Positions 9,108 to 18,472 of a stretch of DNA of 64,000 bases are shown piece by piece. The stretch spans positions 2,171,062 through 2,235,061 of the forward strand of contig NZ_JAATJJ010000001.1 of assembly GCF_011927795.1 (NCBI RefSeq), given 5' to 3'. Every line of letters starts with the position of its first letter. The first letter of the stretch is position 1. Both the position numbers and the translations under genes were made by a program. Below the pieces are notes generated by a model, which saw nothing but the letters and a program-made list of their open reading frames with translations, was not told the DNA's origin and made no database searches. This DNA is from Saonia flava (GTDB lineage Bacteria > Bacteroidota > Bacteroidia > Flavobacteriales > Flavobacteriaceae).

Positions 9108-11222
9108 ATGAAAAATATTCTTTTAGTGTTTGTTTTTATGGCTTCAGTTTTAATAAGCTGCTCCAAAAACAAGGAAAATGTAGTCAAAGAATATACAACG
9201 TGGTCTTCTTATTTAGGCGGGTCAGACCGGAATCATTATTCCAAACTTTCCCAAATTACTCCAGAGAACGTTAAAAAATTAAAATTAGCATGGTCATATT
9301 CAGCTATTGATAGTGGACAAATGCAAATGAGTCCCATTATTGTGGACACAATGGTTTATGGCGTTACTGCCGCTGTTAGGGCTGTTGCGATACATGCAGA
9401 AACAGGTAGGGAAATATGGCGCTTTGGCGATTCATTAAAAGTTTGGCATTCAACAAGCCGAGGAGTTTCTTACTGGGAAAAAGACAAAGACAAACGTGTT
9501 TTCTATACCAGAGGTGAGCATCTTTTTGCCTTGGATGCGCTAACTGGAAAACCTATTTCTTCTTTTGGAGAGAATGGAAAAATTGATCTTCGGAAAGGGT
9601 TTCCAGAATCTGCCAAGGACAAGTTCATTGTATCCAATACCCCAGGAACCGTTTTTAAGGATTTAATTATTATGCCAACAAGGGTTTCTGAAAATGCTGG
9701 TGCAGCACCAGGTGACATTAGGGCTTTTAACGTCTTAACAGGTGATGTTGAATGGGCGTTTCATACAATTCCATATCCAGATGAGCCTGGATCCGAAACC
9801 TGGGAAAATAAAAATGCCCGTACGGATGAGTTTATTGGCGGTGCCAATAATTGGGCGGGAATGTCATTGGATGAAGAAACGGGTATAGTTTATGTTCCTA
9901 CGGGTACTGCTTCCCCTGATTTTTACGGTTGGTTACGTTTGGGAAGCAATTTATACTCCAATTGTCTTTTGGCATTGGATGCCTCAACAGGAAAGCTTTT
10001 ATGGCATTATCAATTTACCCATCATGATCTTTGGGATAGGGATTTGCCAGCTCCGCCCAATCTAATTACAGTAAACCATGATGGAGTAAAAATTAAAGCC
10101 GTTGCACAGGTTACAAAACAGGGATATGTGTATTTATTTGACCGTAAAACAGGGAAGCCTTTGTTTGACATAGAAGAACGGCCTGTCCCCGCTTCCTCCC
10201 TAAATGGCGAAGAAGCTTGGCCAACCCAGCCGTTCCCCACGATGCCAAGACCATTTGCAAGACAATCAGAGGATTTAACGGAAAATGACATAAGTCCCTA
10301 TGCTGAAAACAAAGAAGAGCTTAAGGAACTGTTTTTAAAAGCGGATAAACGCACCTACGCTCCTCCCAATACAAACCCTGTCTTGCTTATGCCTGGATAT
10401 GATGGGGCTGCTGAATGGGGTGGTACTGCCGCTGACCCAAATGATGGAATCATATATGTAAATTCCAATGAAATGGCCTGGATTTTACAAATGGAAAAAA
10501 ATGATGTTGTTTCCTCTTCTTTAACTTTGGGTGAGCGAACATATTTGTCCAATTGTGCCACCTGCCATCAAAAGAATAGGGAAGGTCTTCCCGCAAGTGG
10601 TTTTCCGTCCTTAATCAACATAAAAGATAAACTCACTAAAAACCAAATAGAACAAACCATTATTAATGGTAAGGGAATGATGACAGGTTTTCCTCAAATA
10701 AACGGCGATGAAAAAGAGGCACTACTTCGGTTTTTGTTGGGTTTGGAAATTAAACATAGTGTTGGTCCAGAAATTAATAGTGAAAATATCTCTGATTTAC
10801 CATACAAACACATGGGGTACAACAAATTTTTGGACAGCAATGGACTTCCTGCCATTTCTCCTCCTTGGGGAACTTTGCATGCTATCGATATGAATTCAGG
10901 GGAATTTATATGGTCCATTCCTTTTGGGGAAACCCCACATTTAAAAGAGCAAGGATTTCCTACAACGGGTACCGAAAATTATGGGGGAGCTGTTGTTACG
11001 GAAAACGGACTATTATTTATCGCAGCCACGAAAGACGGTTTTTTTAGAGCTATTGATAAGCATACGGGGGAAATTTTATGGGAATATGAACTTCCCGCTC
11101 CTGCCTTTGCAACACCAGCAACTTATGAGGTAAATGGCAAGCAATTTGTTGTAATTGCTTGTGGCGGTGAAAAACTGGGCACAAAAAAAGGAAACCAGAT
11201 TGTAGCCTTTGCCTTAGATTAA
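9108..11222 (+). CDS. PQQ-dependent dehydrogenase with inserted cytochrome c domain, lipoprotein
   Basis: It is a 704-residue quinohaemoprotein from the ATG at 9108. That start is chosen because it gives a lipoprotein signal with VLISC (C18); an in-frame ATG at 9078 would add ten non-signal residues. The N-terminal two-thirds and the last 130 residues carry beta-propeller blades (tryptophan-docking repeats such as TGKLLWHY and TGEILWEY). A class I cytochrome c segment with haem motif C483-A-T-C486-H487 sits between them, followed by a Met-containing loop (GKGMMTGFP). The family oxidises alcohols or sugars outside the cytoplasm and passes electrons to the respiratory chain. The substrate is not evident from the sequence. 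Confidence 0.92.
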   Translation: MKNILLVFVFMASVLISCSKNKENVVKEYTTWSSYLGGSDRNHYSKLSQITPENVKKLKLAWSYSAIDSGQMQMSPIIVDTMVYGVTAAVRAVAIHAETGREIWRFGDSLKVWHSTSRGVSYWEKDKDKRVFYTRGEHLFALDALTGKPISSFGENGKIDLRKGFPESAKDKFIVSNTPGTVFKDLIIMPTRVSENAGAAPGDIRAFNVLTGDVEWAFHTIPYPDEPGSETWENKNARTDEFIGGANNWAGMSLDEETGIVYVPTGTASPDFYGWLRLGSNLYSNCLLALDASTGKLLWHYQFTHHDLWDRDLPAPPNLITVNHDGVKIKAVAQVTKQGYVYLFDRKTGKPLFDIEERPVPASSLNGEEAWPTQPFPTMPRPFARQSEDLTENDISPYAENKEELKELFLKADKRTYAPPNTNPVLLMPGYDGAAEWGGTAADPNDGIIYVNSNEMAWILQMEKNDVVSSSLTLGERTYLSNCATCHQKNREGLPASGFPSLINIKDKLTKNQIEQTIINGKGMMTGFPQINGDEKEALLRFLLGLEIKHSVGPEINSENISDLPYKHMGYNKFLDSNGLPAISPPWGTLHAIDMNSGEFIWSIPFGETPHLKEQGFPTTGTENYGGAVVTENGLLFIAATKDGFFRAIDKHTGEILWEYELPAPAFATPATYEVNGKQFVVIACGGEKLGTKKGNQIVAFALD

Positions 11223-11292
11223 CTAGATATTATTTTAATTAGGATCTTGTATCAAAATCCTCGATATTCGCACTACACTATAAATTATAAAA

Positions 11293-12513
11293 ATGCTTAA
11301 AGTAGTTGAGCTTTTTGCCGGAGTTGGGGGATTTCGTCTGGGGTTGGAAAAAAATAAAAAATACAAGGTTGTATGGAGCAATCAATGGGAGCCTTCCACA
11401 AAAACCCAGCATGCATCAATGGTTTACGAAGCTAGATTTGGTGAAAAAAACCATAGTAATAAGGATATTTCCTCTGTTAAAACAAAAGATATTCCAGATC
11501 ATGATCTGTTGGTTGGCGGTTTTCCTTGCCAAGATTATTCCGTTGCAACAACACTTCAAAATTCAAAAGGGTTAATTGGTAAAAAAGGTGTGCTTTGGTG
11601 GTCCATTCATAGAATCCTAAAAGAAAAAAAGGAAAAGCCCAAGTACCTTTTTCTTGAAAATGTGGATCGGTTACTAAAATCACCTTCGAATCAAAGAGGA
11701 CGTGATTTTGCCATTATGCTCAAAAGTTTGTCAGACTTGGATTATGCCGTAGAGTGGCGTGTGATCAACGCCGCAGATTATGGAATGCCACAACGTAGAA
11801 GAAGGGTGTTCTTTTTGGCTTACCACAAGTCTACTATAGTTTATAAAAAACTGAATAATATTGGTCCTCTTCAATGGATAAAAGAGTTGGGTACAATTGC
11901 TTCTGTCTTTCCAATTAATACCATTATTGAAAAAGAAAACGAATTTAAATTGAAGGGTGATTTGGTATCTATTTCTAATACTTTTAATGTTGATAAGCTG
12001 GTCTCTCCTTTTCAAAATTCAGGAATTTGTATTGATGGAACTGTTTACACTGGTAAGACCTCTGCAAAATACAATGGAAACAAGGTTCTTTTGAAAGATA
12101 TACTGCAAAAAGATGGGGTTTCTCAAGAATTTTATTTGTCCAATAAAGATTTGCATAAATGGAGTTATTTAAAGGGAGCAAAAAAAGAGGTTAGAAAGGC
12201 AAAAAATGGTTTTGAATATAATTATAGTGAAGGTGCAATGGTCTTTCCAGATGCCCTTGACAACGCTTCCAGAACTATAATTACCGGAGAAGGGGGCAAA
12301 TCGGCCTCCAGGTTTAAACATGTGGTACAAACCAAAAAAGGGATGAGAAGATTAACTCCTATTGAATTGGAAAGATTAAATATGTTTCCTGACAACCATA
12401 CAAAATTAGAAGGCATTACAGATACCAAAAGAGCATTTTTTATGGGTAACGCCTTAGTTGTGGGGGTTGTGGAAAAAATAGGAGATGCACTTTTTAATAA
12501 AATTAATTCTTAA
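11293..12513 (+). CDS. DNA (cytosine-5)-methyltransferase
   Basis: The 406-residue protein shows the C5-MTase motifs in order: I (VVELFAGVGGFRLGL, residues 4-18), IV with the catalytic C79 in GGFPCQDYSVA, VI (LENVDRLLKS, E122), VIII (YGMPQRRRRVFFLAY), a variable target-recognition region (about residues 190-320), IX (RRLTPIELERLNMFP) and X (FFMGNALVVGVVEKIG). The PCQDYSVA form of motif IV is unlike Dcm-type enzymes. The recognition site cannot be read from the sequence. A small protein with a nuclease-like motif starts 3 nt after the stop, so this looks like the M gene of a type II restriction-modification pair rather than an orphan methylase. Confidence 0.95.
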   Translation: MLKVVELFAGVGGFRLGLEKNKKYKVVWSNQWEPSTKTQHASMVYEARFGEKNHSNKDISSVKTKDIPDHDLLVGGFPCQDYSVATTLQNSKGLIGKKGVLWWSIHRILKEKKEKPKYLFLENVDRLLKSPSNQRGRDFAIMLKSLSDLDYAVEWRVINAADYGMPQRRRRVFFLAYHKSTIVYKKLNNIGPLQWIKELGTIASVFPINTIIEKENEFKLKGDLVSISNTFNVDKLVSPFQNSGICIDGTVYTGKTSAKYNGNKVLLKDILQKDGVSQEFYLSNKDLHKWSYLKGAKKEVRKAKNGFEYNYSEGAMVFPDALDNASRTIITGEGGKSASRFKHVVQTKKGMRRLTPIELERLNMFPDNHTKLEGITDTKRAFFMGNALVVGVVEKIGDALFNKINS

Positions 12514-12516
12514 TCC

Positions 12517-13131
12517 ATGGATTTAAAAAGTAGTTTTAAGTCCGACTTGAACAAAGAACAAAAGCTTTCAACTTTGTTGGATGAATGCTACAAAAATTAC
12601 TTAAAGAACTACACGTATAAAAGAATCCATGATTTAAAAAGCCAACTTATGGGGATTGATATAATTTTTACCCACAAAAGTTCTGGAAATTCCTTTTATA
12701 TTGACGAAAAAGCACAATTGGATTATATAAATGATGACTTGCCCACTTTTGCTTTTGAGCTGCAATATGAGAAAGGTGGTTTCCTTAAGAAAGGGTGGCT
12801 TTTCGATGAAAACAAATCAACAAATTTTTACTCTTTAATTACGGGCATATATAGCGATGAACCCGAAAAATTCACATCTTGTAAGATAACGTTTGTCAAT
12901 AGGGAAAAACTAATAGAATTGTTGTCCAATAAAGGAATTAATAATAGTTCTTTGTCCGCTTATATAGAATCAAATACTGCACAAAACGGTAAATTGATTA
13001 TAGATGAATTAAATTCTAAAAATGAAGGTTATTTGTTTTTCTCTTCATCCAACAAGAAAGAAAAGCCCGTAAATTTGATTTTAAAGTTAGAATTCCTTCT
13101 TAATGAAAACGTTGGTAAACGGTTTTGCTAA
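12517..13131 (+). CDS. Candidate type II restriction endonuclease (PD-(D/E)xK-like)
   Basis: I do not recognise a family for this 204-residue protein. It starts 3 nt after the methyltransferase stop. The segment MGIDIIFTHKS, 14 intervening residues after D48, then YIDEKAQ (D63-E64-K65) fits the D...(D/E)xK active-site pattern of PD-(D/E)xK nucleases, with the acidic residue at the end of one strand and D-x-K in the next. Size and position are those expected of a restriction enzyme partner. The function is inferred from position and motif only. Its 3' end overlaps the convergent acetyltransferase gene by 4 nt. Confidence 0.6.
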   Translation: MDLKSSFKSDLNKEQKLSTLLDECYKNYLKNYTYKRIHDLKSQLMGIDIIFTHKSSGNSFYIDEKAQLDYINDDLPTFAFELQYEKGGFLKKGWLFDENKSTNFYSLITGIYSDEPEKFTSCKITFVNREKLIELLSNKGINNSSLSAYIESNTAQNGKLIIDELNSKNEGYLFFSSSNKKEKPVNLILKLEFLLNENVGKRFC

Positions 13132-13577
13132 ACCTTTTTTCTAATCATTGTTACATGGGGAATTCCATCCTCTAGATATTCTTCTCCCTTTTCTATGAAT
13201 CCCAAACTTGTATAAAAATTTTTAAGGTAGGTCTGTGCAGAAATTTTAATTATGGGTGATTTAAATCTATCCTCAATAGCTTTAATAGAAGCCTTCATTA
13301 TATCTTGCCCATATCCATATTTTCTTTCCTCTTTCTTGACCACTACCCTACCAATACTAGCTTCAATAAAATATTCACCAGGTTTAAAAATTCTAGTATA
13401 GGCCACTATTTTGTTATCCTTTTTACCAATAACATGTAACGCTTTTTGGTCTTTTCCGTCTAAATCTTGATATACACAATCTTGTTCAACCACAAATACT
13501 TCTGATCTTAATTGTAGTACATCATATAGTTCTTCTATTGTGAATTCCTTAAGGGATTTTATTTGTATATCGAGCAT
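13128..13577 (-). CDS. GNAT family N-acetyltransferase (ElaA-like)
   Basis: The 149-residue protein matches the ElaA branch of GNAT acetyltransferases: LRSEVFVVEQDCVYQDLDGKD near residues 28-48 is the family hallmark. It is followed by an acetyl-CoA-binding region (IGRVVVKKEERKYGYGQDIM), in which the usual Q/RxxGxG/A loop is present as RKYGYGQ. It is the last gene of a - strand set after rpiB and the CDF transporter, directly adjoining the CDF stop. The substrate is unknown. Confidence 0.88.
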   Translation of the reverse strand: MLDIQIKSLKEFTIEELYDVLQLRSEVFVVEQDCVYQDLDGKDQKALHVIGKKDNKIVAYTRIFKPGEYFIEASIGRVVVKKEERKYGYGQDIMKASIKAIEDRFKSPIIKISAQTYLKNFYTSLGFIEKGEEYLEDGIPHVTMIRKKV

Positions 13578-14492
13578 TTAATCCTGGACTATTACTTTTT
13601 TGCTATCACATTTTCCAAATTCTGGTTGAATATTTACATGGTTTATACCAAAATCGTGAAAGACTTTTTCTTCTATTTCATTCAAAATAGTATCAAACTT
13701 GGAAAGACTTATATCCTCTTTAAAATCAATATGTGCCTCTAGGTGTACTTCAGCTTCGTTTAATTGCCAAATATGAACATGATGAACGTTCCTTATTGGT
13801 TCAATTTTGCATAATTCCAATACTATTTTTTGAACCTCTATTGTTTCTGGTGTAAACAACATCAATACTTTTGTTGATGCAATTAAAAGCTTATATCCCA
13901 TATAAATAAGATAAAGAGCTATGAGCAGTGTAAGTAATGCATCAACCCAATATATTTTATAAAACATCATTAGAAAACCTCCAACTAATACAGCAATCGA
14001 AGCCATCATATCTGTTAGCAAATGTAAATATGCAGATTTCATGTTCATATTACTATCTGCATCTTTTTTTAGTAGAATAACACTAAAACCATTTGCAACA
14101 ATACCTAGTAGAGCAAGCCAAATTACTATATTGGATTCTATTTCTTGCGGTGAAATAAAGCGTACAATTGCTTCCTTTATTAATATTACCGCAACAATAA
14201 TAAGGGTGGATGCATTTACAAATGCCGCTATTATCTCTGCTCTTTTATAACCAAATGTCTTGTTGGTGGATGCTTCTTTTTTGGACAAGACCGTAGCTAT
14301 ATAGCTTACAATCAAAGAAAGTACATCACTAAAATTATGAAGTGCATCAGAAAGTAAGGCAAGGCTACCCGAAACAATACCCCCTACCACTTGAGTAAGT
14401 GTTATTATAATATTTAGAAGAATGGAAATAACAAGGTTTCTCCCTTTTAAATCTGGATGTGCGTGTGAATGATTATGGTGATGATGTTCCAT
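13578..14492 (-). CDS. Cation diffusion facilitator transporter (CzcD/ZitB type)
   Basis: The 304-residue CDF exporter has a His-rich N-terminus (eight His in the first 12 residues) likely to gather zinc. Six predicted membrane spans follow. TM2 carries SDALHNFSD, with D49, H52 and D56 in the metal-site pattern, and TM5 carries HLLTDMMAS, giving the second His/Asp pair. The C-terminal cytoplasmic domain (about residues 210-290) has the ferredoxin-like fold with HHVHIWQLNEAEVHLEAH. It exports Zn2+ or related divalent ions using the proton gradient. It is 3 nt after rpiB and adjoins the ElaA gene. Confidence 0.94.
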   Translation of the reverse strand: MEHHHHNHSHAHPDLKGRNLVISILLNIIITLTQVVGGIVSGSLALLSDALHNFSDVLSLIVSYIATVLSKKEASTNKTFGYKRAEIIAAFVNASTLIIVAVILIKEAIVRFISPQEIESNIVIWLALLGIVANGFSVILLKKDADSNMNMKSAYLHLLTDMMASIAVLVGGFLMMFYKIYWVDALLTLLIALYLIYMGYKLLIASTKVLMLFTPETIEVQKIVLELCKIEPIRNVHHVHIWQLNEAEVHLEAHIDFKEDISLSKFDTILNEIEEKVFHDFGINHVNIQPEFGKCDSKKVIVQD

Positions 14493-14495
14493 GTG

Positions 14496-14927
14496 CTAAA
14501 CACAAGGTATTTTTTCTATTCGTCTTTCGTGTCTTCCGCCAGCAAATTCGGTAATTAAAAATGTTCTTACCATTTCCAACGCTTGGGGTAAAGAAATAAA
14601 TCTTGCCGGAAGACTTAATATATTAGCATCATTATGTTCTCTCGCCAGTTCCACTATTTCTTTGTTCCAACAAAGGGCACATCTAATTTTTTGATGTTTA
14701 TTAGCGGTCATAGAAGCTCCGTTACCGCTGCCACAGATAATAATTCCCATATCTACCTTACCTTCTTCAACCTCATTTGCTACAGGATGGATAAAATCTG
14801 CATAATCCACGCTATCTGTGCCATCTGTGCCATGATTGTTCACTTCTATATGCATGGATTTTAATAATCCAACAATAGCAAGTTTATATTCAGTTCCCGC
14901 ATGATCATTTCCTATTGCTATTCTCAT
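14496..14927 (-). CDS. rpiB: Ribose 5-phosphate isomerase B
   Basis: The 143-residue RpiB/LacAB family protein interconverts ribose 5-phosphate and ribulose 5-phosphate in the pentose phosphate pathway. Visible hallmarks are IGNDHAGTEYK at the N-terminus (phosphate and ring-opening residues), the catalytic Cys in IICGSGNGASM, and the SLPARFIS segment. It heads a three-gene - strand unit, with a -7 element just upstream, and is divergent from rnr across the long A+T-rich region. Confidence 0.95.
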   Translation of the reverse strand: MRIAIGNDHAGTEYKLAIVGLLKSMHIEVNNHGTDGTDSVDYADFIHPVANEVEEGKVDMGIIICGSGNGASMTANKHQKIRCALCWNKEIVELAREHNDANILSLPARFISLPQALEMVRTFLITEFAGGRHERRIEKIPCV

Positions 14928-14951
14928 AACATCTACATTTTAGTGTATAAA

Positions 14952-14959
14952 CAAAGGTA
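14952..14959 (-). promoter_or_regulatory. Putative -7 promoter element (TACCTTTG) for rpiB
   Basis: On the - strand this octamer fits TAnnTTTG and lies 24 nt before the rpiB ATG. No -33 TTTG is found at the usual distance. Confidence 0.4.
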
Positions 14960-15524
14960 CAAAACCCTTTTAATTAATATAAATAATAGGATGTTAACAA
15001 TCTTATTTTTATAATTTCAAAATATTGATTATCAGCATATTAATTTTTTACTCAAATTGTTGATAGTAAACTTATAATTAATAAAACTTAATTTTTATTT
15101 CTTAAAAATAAATTGTCTTATGAAAGACTTTGTATAAATCAAAATAAACTTTTAATAAGTAAGTATCAATTTGTCAATACAAGATATCCTCGTAATTAAC
15201 ATTCACATAACATTAAATTATTAAAAAATTTATGTTGAAACTAGTTATTAATACTTGTTTATAAAAAACGTAACCTCTTGATAACTATTAGAAATAAGAA
15301 ATGATAAAATTATAATAAAAAGATTATTGTGTTAAGAGCAAATATTTACCCATAATTTTATAGAGACTATTAACAGACAATCATAAACACTATTTTTTAT
15401 TAATTATTAAAAAGAAAAATATGTATTTGTTTATATATGTTAATAACATTTAAAATGGCTCTCTTTCTAATTAAGAGAAGCTAATGGATTATAATTTGTA
15501 ATTTTCCCAAAATATTAAAAGTTA
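14960..15524. other. A+T-rich gene-free region between divergent rpiB and rnr
   Basis: About 565 bases without a credible reading frame lie between the rpiB promoter and the rnr start. The two lines I counted (15061-15120 and 15361-15420) are over 80% A+T. Small palindromes are visible: TGTTAACA at 14993-15000 and ATGTTAATAACAT around 15437-15449, plus several further TTAACA/TGTTAA-like words. I found no perfect TTATCCACA DnaA box; the nearest matches (for example TTATCAGCA near 15029) have two mismatches. No RNA gene structure was recognised. It may hold the rnr promoter or, speculatively, an origin unwinding region. Confidence 0.5.
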
Positions 15525-17717
15525 ATGACTAAAAGGAATAAGAGAGCTAAGAGTCAAAGAAAAAATGAGATAACGAAAGGGATTTTCACGGTACTTGAAA
15601 AAGAACCAAAAAAGAACTTTAATTATAAGCAAATTGCGGCGAAATTAGGAATTGATAATGCAAACGACAGAAATGAACTTATAAAAAGATTGGTTCAGTT
15701 AAAAGAAAAGAGGAGAATTGAGGAAATAGATCCCGGCAGGTACAAAGCTATTGCTGATACAAAATCATACCATACAGGAAGAATAGATATTACAGGAAGA
15801 GGAAATGCGTATGTAATTATAGAAGGAATGGACAATGACGTTTTTGTCCCATATAATAAATTAAGAAAGGCCTTTCATGGAGATACTGTGGAAATTTATA
15901 TTTATCCTCCAAAAAAAGGAAAAAAATTAGAAGGGGAAGTCCATAAGGTGGTGGAAAGAAAGAAAACCACCTTTGTAGGTATTGTGGATTTACAAAAATC
16001 ATTTGCTTTCGTAAAACCTTCTGATTTTAGAATGTATACGGATATTTTTGTTCCTTTTGATAAAATAGGAAATGCAAAAGATGGAGAAAAAGTTATTGTA
16101 GAAATTAATGAATGGCCGGATGACGCGGATTCACCAATAGGTGAAATTACAGAGGTTTTGGGAATTCCTGGAGAGCATAATACAGAAATTCATTCCATTT
16201 TAGCTGAGTATGGCTTACCCTATGAGTTTCCTGTGGATGTTGAGCGTTATGCAAATACATTGGATACAAGTATTAAAAAAGAGGAAATAGCGAAGAGAAG
16301 GGATATGAGGGATATCCTCACATTTACAATTGATCCAAAAGACGCTAAAGATTTTGATGATGCACTTTCTTTTAAAAAGTTAGAAAATGGAAATTATGAA
16401 ATAGGCATTCATATTGCTGATGTTTCCCATTATTTGGTACCCAACACTATTTTGGAAGATGAAGCTTATGAGAGGGCAACTTCGGTTTATCTTGTTGATA
16501 GGGTAGTTCCCATGTTACCAGAGGTTTTGTCCAACAATGCTTGTTCATTGAGGCCTAATGAAGAAAAGTATACTTTTTCCGCAATTTTTGAAATAGATGA
16601 CAAAGCTATTCTAAAAAATCAGTGGTTTGGCAGAACAGTTATTAACTCCAATGAACGTTTTGCTTATGAAGAAGCACAGTATATAATTGAAAATAAAAAT
16701 GGTAATATTCCACAAGATGTTTCTATAAGAGAGAATGCTTACCAAGTTAGTGATGATGTGGTGGATGCTACATTAACTCTTGATAAATTTGCCAAAATAA
16801 TGCGTTCAAAAAGAATGGATGAGGGTGCAATTTCTTTTGATAAAGTTGAAGTTCGTTTTAATCTGAACGAAAAAAACGAACCAGAAAGTGTTTATTTTAA
16901 AGAAGCTAAGGACGCAAACAAACTTATAGAGGAGTTTATGTTGTTGGCAAATAGAAAAGTTGCAGAGTTTATAGGAAAACAGAAGCCAGTAAAAACATTT
17001 GTTTATAGAGTACATGATGAGCCAGATGAAGAGAAATTAATGAATTTAAACGGTATTATTTCTCGCTTTGGGCATAAACTCGACTTTAAGAATAAAAAGA
17101 CCATTAGCGACTCTTTAAATAGGCTTTTGGAGGATGTTAAAGGTCAAAAAGAACAGAACTTAGTGGATACATTAGCTATTCGAAGTATGAGTAAAGCAAT
17201 TTATACAACAGATAATGTTGGCCATTATGGTTTAGCTTTTGACTATTATACACATTTTACCTCTCCCATAAGAAGATATCCAGATGTAATGGTACATCGG
17301 TTATTGCAACATTATCTTGATAAAGGAAATTCTCCAAAGGCAGAAGTGTATGAAGAAAAATGTAAGCATTCGTCCAATATGGAAAATCTTGCGGCTAATG
17401 CAGAAAGGGACTCTATAAAATATATGCAGATAAAATTTATGCAAGATCACCAGGATAAGGAATTTATAGGCGTGATATCTGGAGTTACCGAATGGGGTAT
17501 TTATGTAGAAATAATTGAAAATAAATGTGAAGGGATGGTGAGGATTAGAGATATAAAAAACGATTATTATAACTTTGACGAGAAACAATATGCCATTGTT
17601 GGGGAAAGAACAGGTAGAGTATATCAATTAGGCGACACAGTTACCGTAATGGTAAAAAGCACAGATTTAATAAAAAGACATTTGGATTTTACTTTGTTGG
17701 ATAAAATAAACCAATAA
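15525..17717 (+). CDS. rnr: Ribonuclease R (3'-5' exoribonuclease, RNB family)
   Basis: The 730-residue protein has an N-terminal winged-helix region (residues 15-70), two cold-shock/OB domains (about 80-240), an RNB catalytic domain (about 250-590), and a C-terminal S1 domain (about 640-725, GVISGVTEWGIYVEI). The catalytic aspartates are in IDPKDAKDFDDALS (residues 269-282: D270, D276, D278, D279). TSPIRRYPDVMVHRLL is the RNB signature. It degrades structured RNA processively in the cytoplasm. The long A+T-rich region precedes it. Confidence 0.96.
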   Translation: MTKRNKRAKSQRKNEITKGIFTVLEKEPKKNFNYKQIAAKLGIDNANDRNELIKRLVQLKEKRRIEEIDPGRYKAIADTKSYHTGRIDITGRGNAYVIIEGMDNDVFVPYNKLRKAFHGDTVEIYIYPPKKGKKLEGEVHKVVERKKTTFVGIVDLQKSFAFVKPSDFRMYTDIFVPFDKIGNAKDGEKVIVEINEWPDDADSPIGEITEVLGIPGEHNTEIHSILAEYGLPYEFPVDVERYANTLDTSIKKEEIAKRRDMRDILTFTIDPKDAKDFDDALSFKKLENGNYEIGIHIADVSHYLVPNTILEDEAYERATSVYLVDRVVPMLPEVLSNNACSLRPNEEKYTFSAIFEIDDKAILKNQWFGRTVINSNERFAYEEAQYIIENKNGNIPQDVSIRENAYQVSDDVVDATLTLDKFAKIMRSKRMDEGAISFDKVEVRFNLNEKNEPESVYFKEAKDANKLIEEFMLLANRKVAEFIGKQKPVKTFVYRVHDEPDEEKLMNLNGIISRFGHKLDFKNKKTISDSLNRLLEDVKGQKEQNLVDTLAIRSMSKAIYTTDNVGHYGLAFDYYTHFTSPIRRYPDVMVHRLLQHYLDKGNSPKAEVYEEKCKHSSNMENLAANAERDSIKYMQIKFMQDHQDKEFIGVISGVTEWGIYVEIIENKCEGMVRIRDIKNDYYNFDEKQYAIVGERTGRVYQLGDTVTVMVKSTDLIKRHLDFTLLDKINQ

Positions 17718-17779
17718 AAACAGTGTTCTAGTATAGTATTAGTTATCTTTTGTAGGATTTTACTTTAAAAACCAAATCA

Positions 17780-18460
17780 ATGAAAAGGATAGTTTTATTA
17801 GTTTTTATTTGTGTAGGTATTTATTCGGGTACAGCACAAAAAGAAGAAATAATACAATCTCTAGATAAGTTTACTGAAGTTAAGGGCTTTGATGGATTGT
17901 CAATAAACTTAATTAAGTCCAATGAAAATAGGGCGGTAATTACTGGGGCAAATACCCAAAAAGTTGCTATTGTAAACAATCAAGGCGTTTTAAAGATAAG
18001 AATGGAAATCAATAAATTGTTCAGTGGTTATAGAACATTTATTGATTTATATTATACAGAAACTTTAACTGTGATTGATGTCAATGAGGATGCCAAAATA
18101 ATATTAAAGGAAAAAATAACACAAGATATTCTTGAGCTTAGGGCACAAGAAGGTGGAGAATTGCATATAAATGCCGAAGTGGAACAAATACTGGTAAAAG
18201 CGGTTACGGGTGGTGTTATCACTACAAAGGGTACTTCTAAGCTTCAAGATGTAAATATTAATACTGGTGGGGTATATAATGGAAAAGAGCTAAAAACAGA
18301 ATATAGCACCATTAGTGTCAATGCGGGATCCAATGCAAGTATTTTTGCCACAGATTATGTTAAAGCTACCGTTAAGGCCGGAGGAGAAGTACTAGTGTAT
18401 GGTAATCCAACAAAAATGGATGAAAAAACAATTTTTGGTGGCAAGGTAACCAGAATGTAA
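17780..18460 (+). CDS. GIN-domain (DUF2807) exported protein
   Basis: The 226-residue protein has a signal peptide (cleavage near GTAQ, residue 20) and one GIN/DUF2807 beta-helix-like domain: FDGLSINLIKS, then repeated strands such as LELRAQEGGELHINAEVE and KATVKAGGEVLVYGNP. Such putative autotransporter-adhesin head domains are very common in Bacteroidota as periplasmic or surface proteins, with no defined activity. It is 62 nt after rnr and 12 nt before the LysE-type gene. Confidence 0.88.
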   Translation: MKRIVLLVFICVGIYSGTAQKEEIIQSLDKFTEVKGFDGLSINLIKSNENRAVITGANTQKVAIVNNQGVLKIRMEINKLFSGYRTFIDLYYTETLTVIDVNEDAKIILKEKITQDILELRAQEGGELHINAEVEQILVKAVTGGVITTKGTSKLQDVNINTGGVYNGKELKTEYSTISVNAGSNASIFATDYVKATVKAGGEVLVYGNPTKMDEKTIFGGKVTRM

Positions 18461-18472
18461 AAGAATAGTTCA

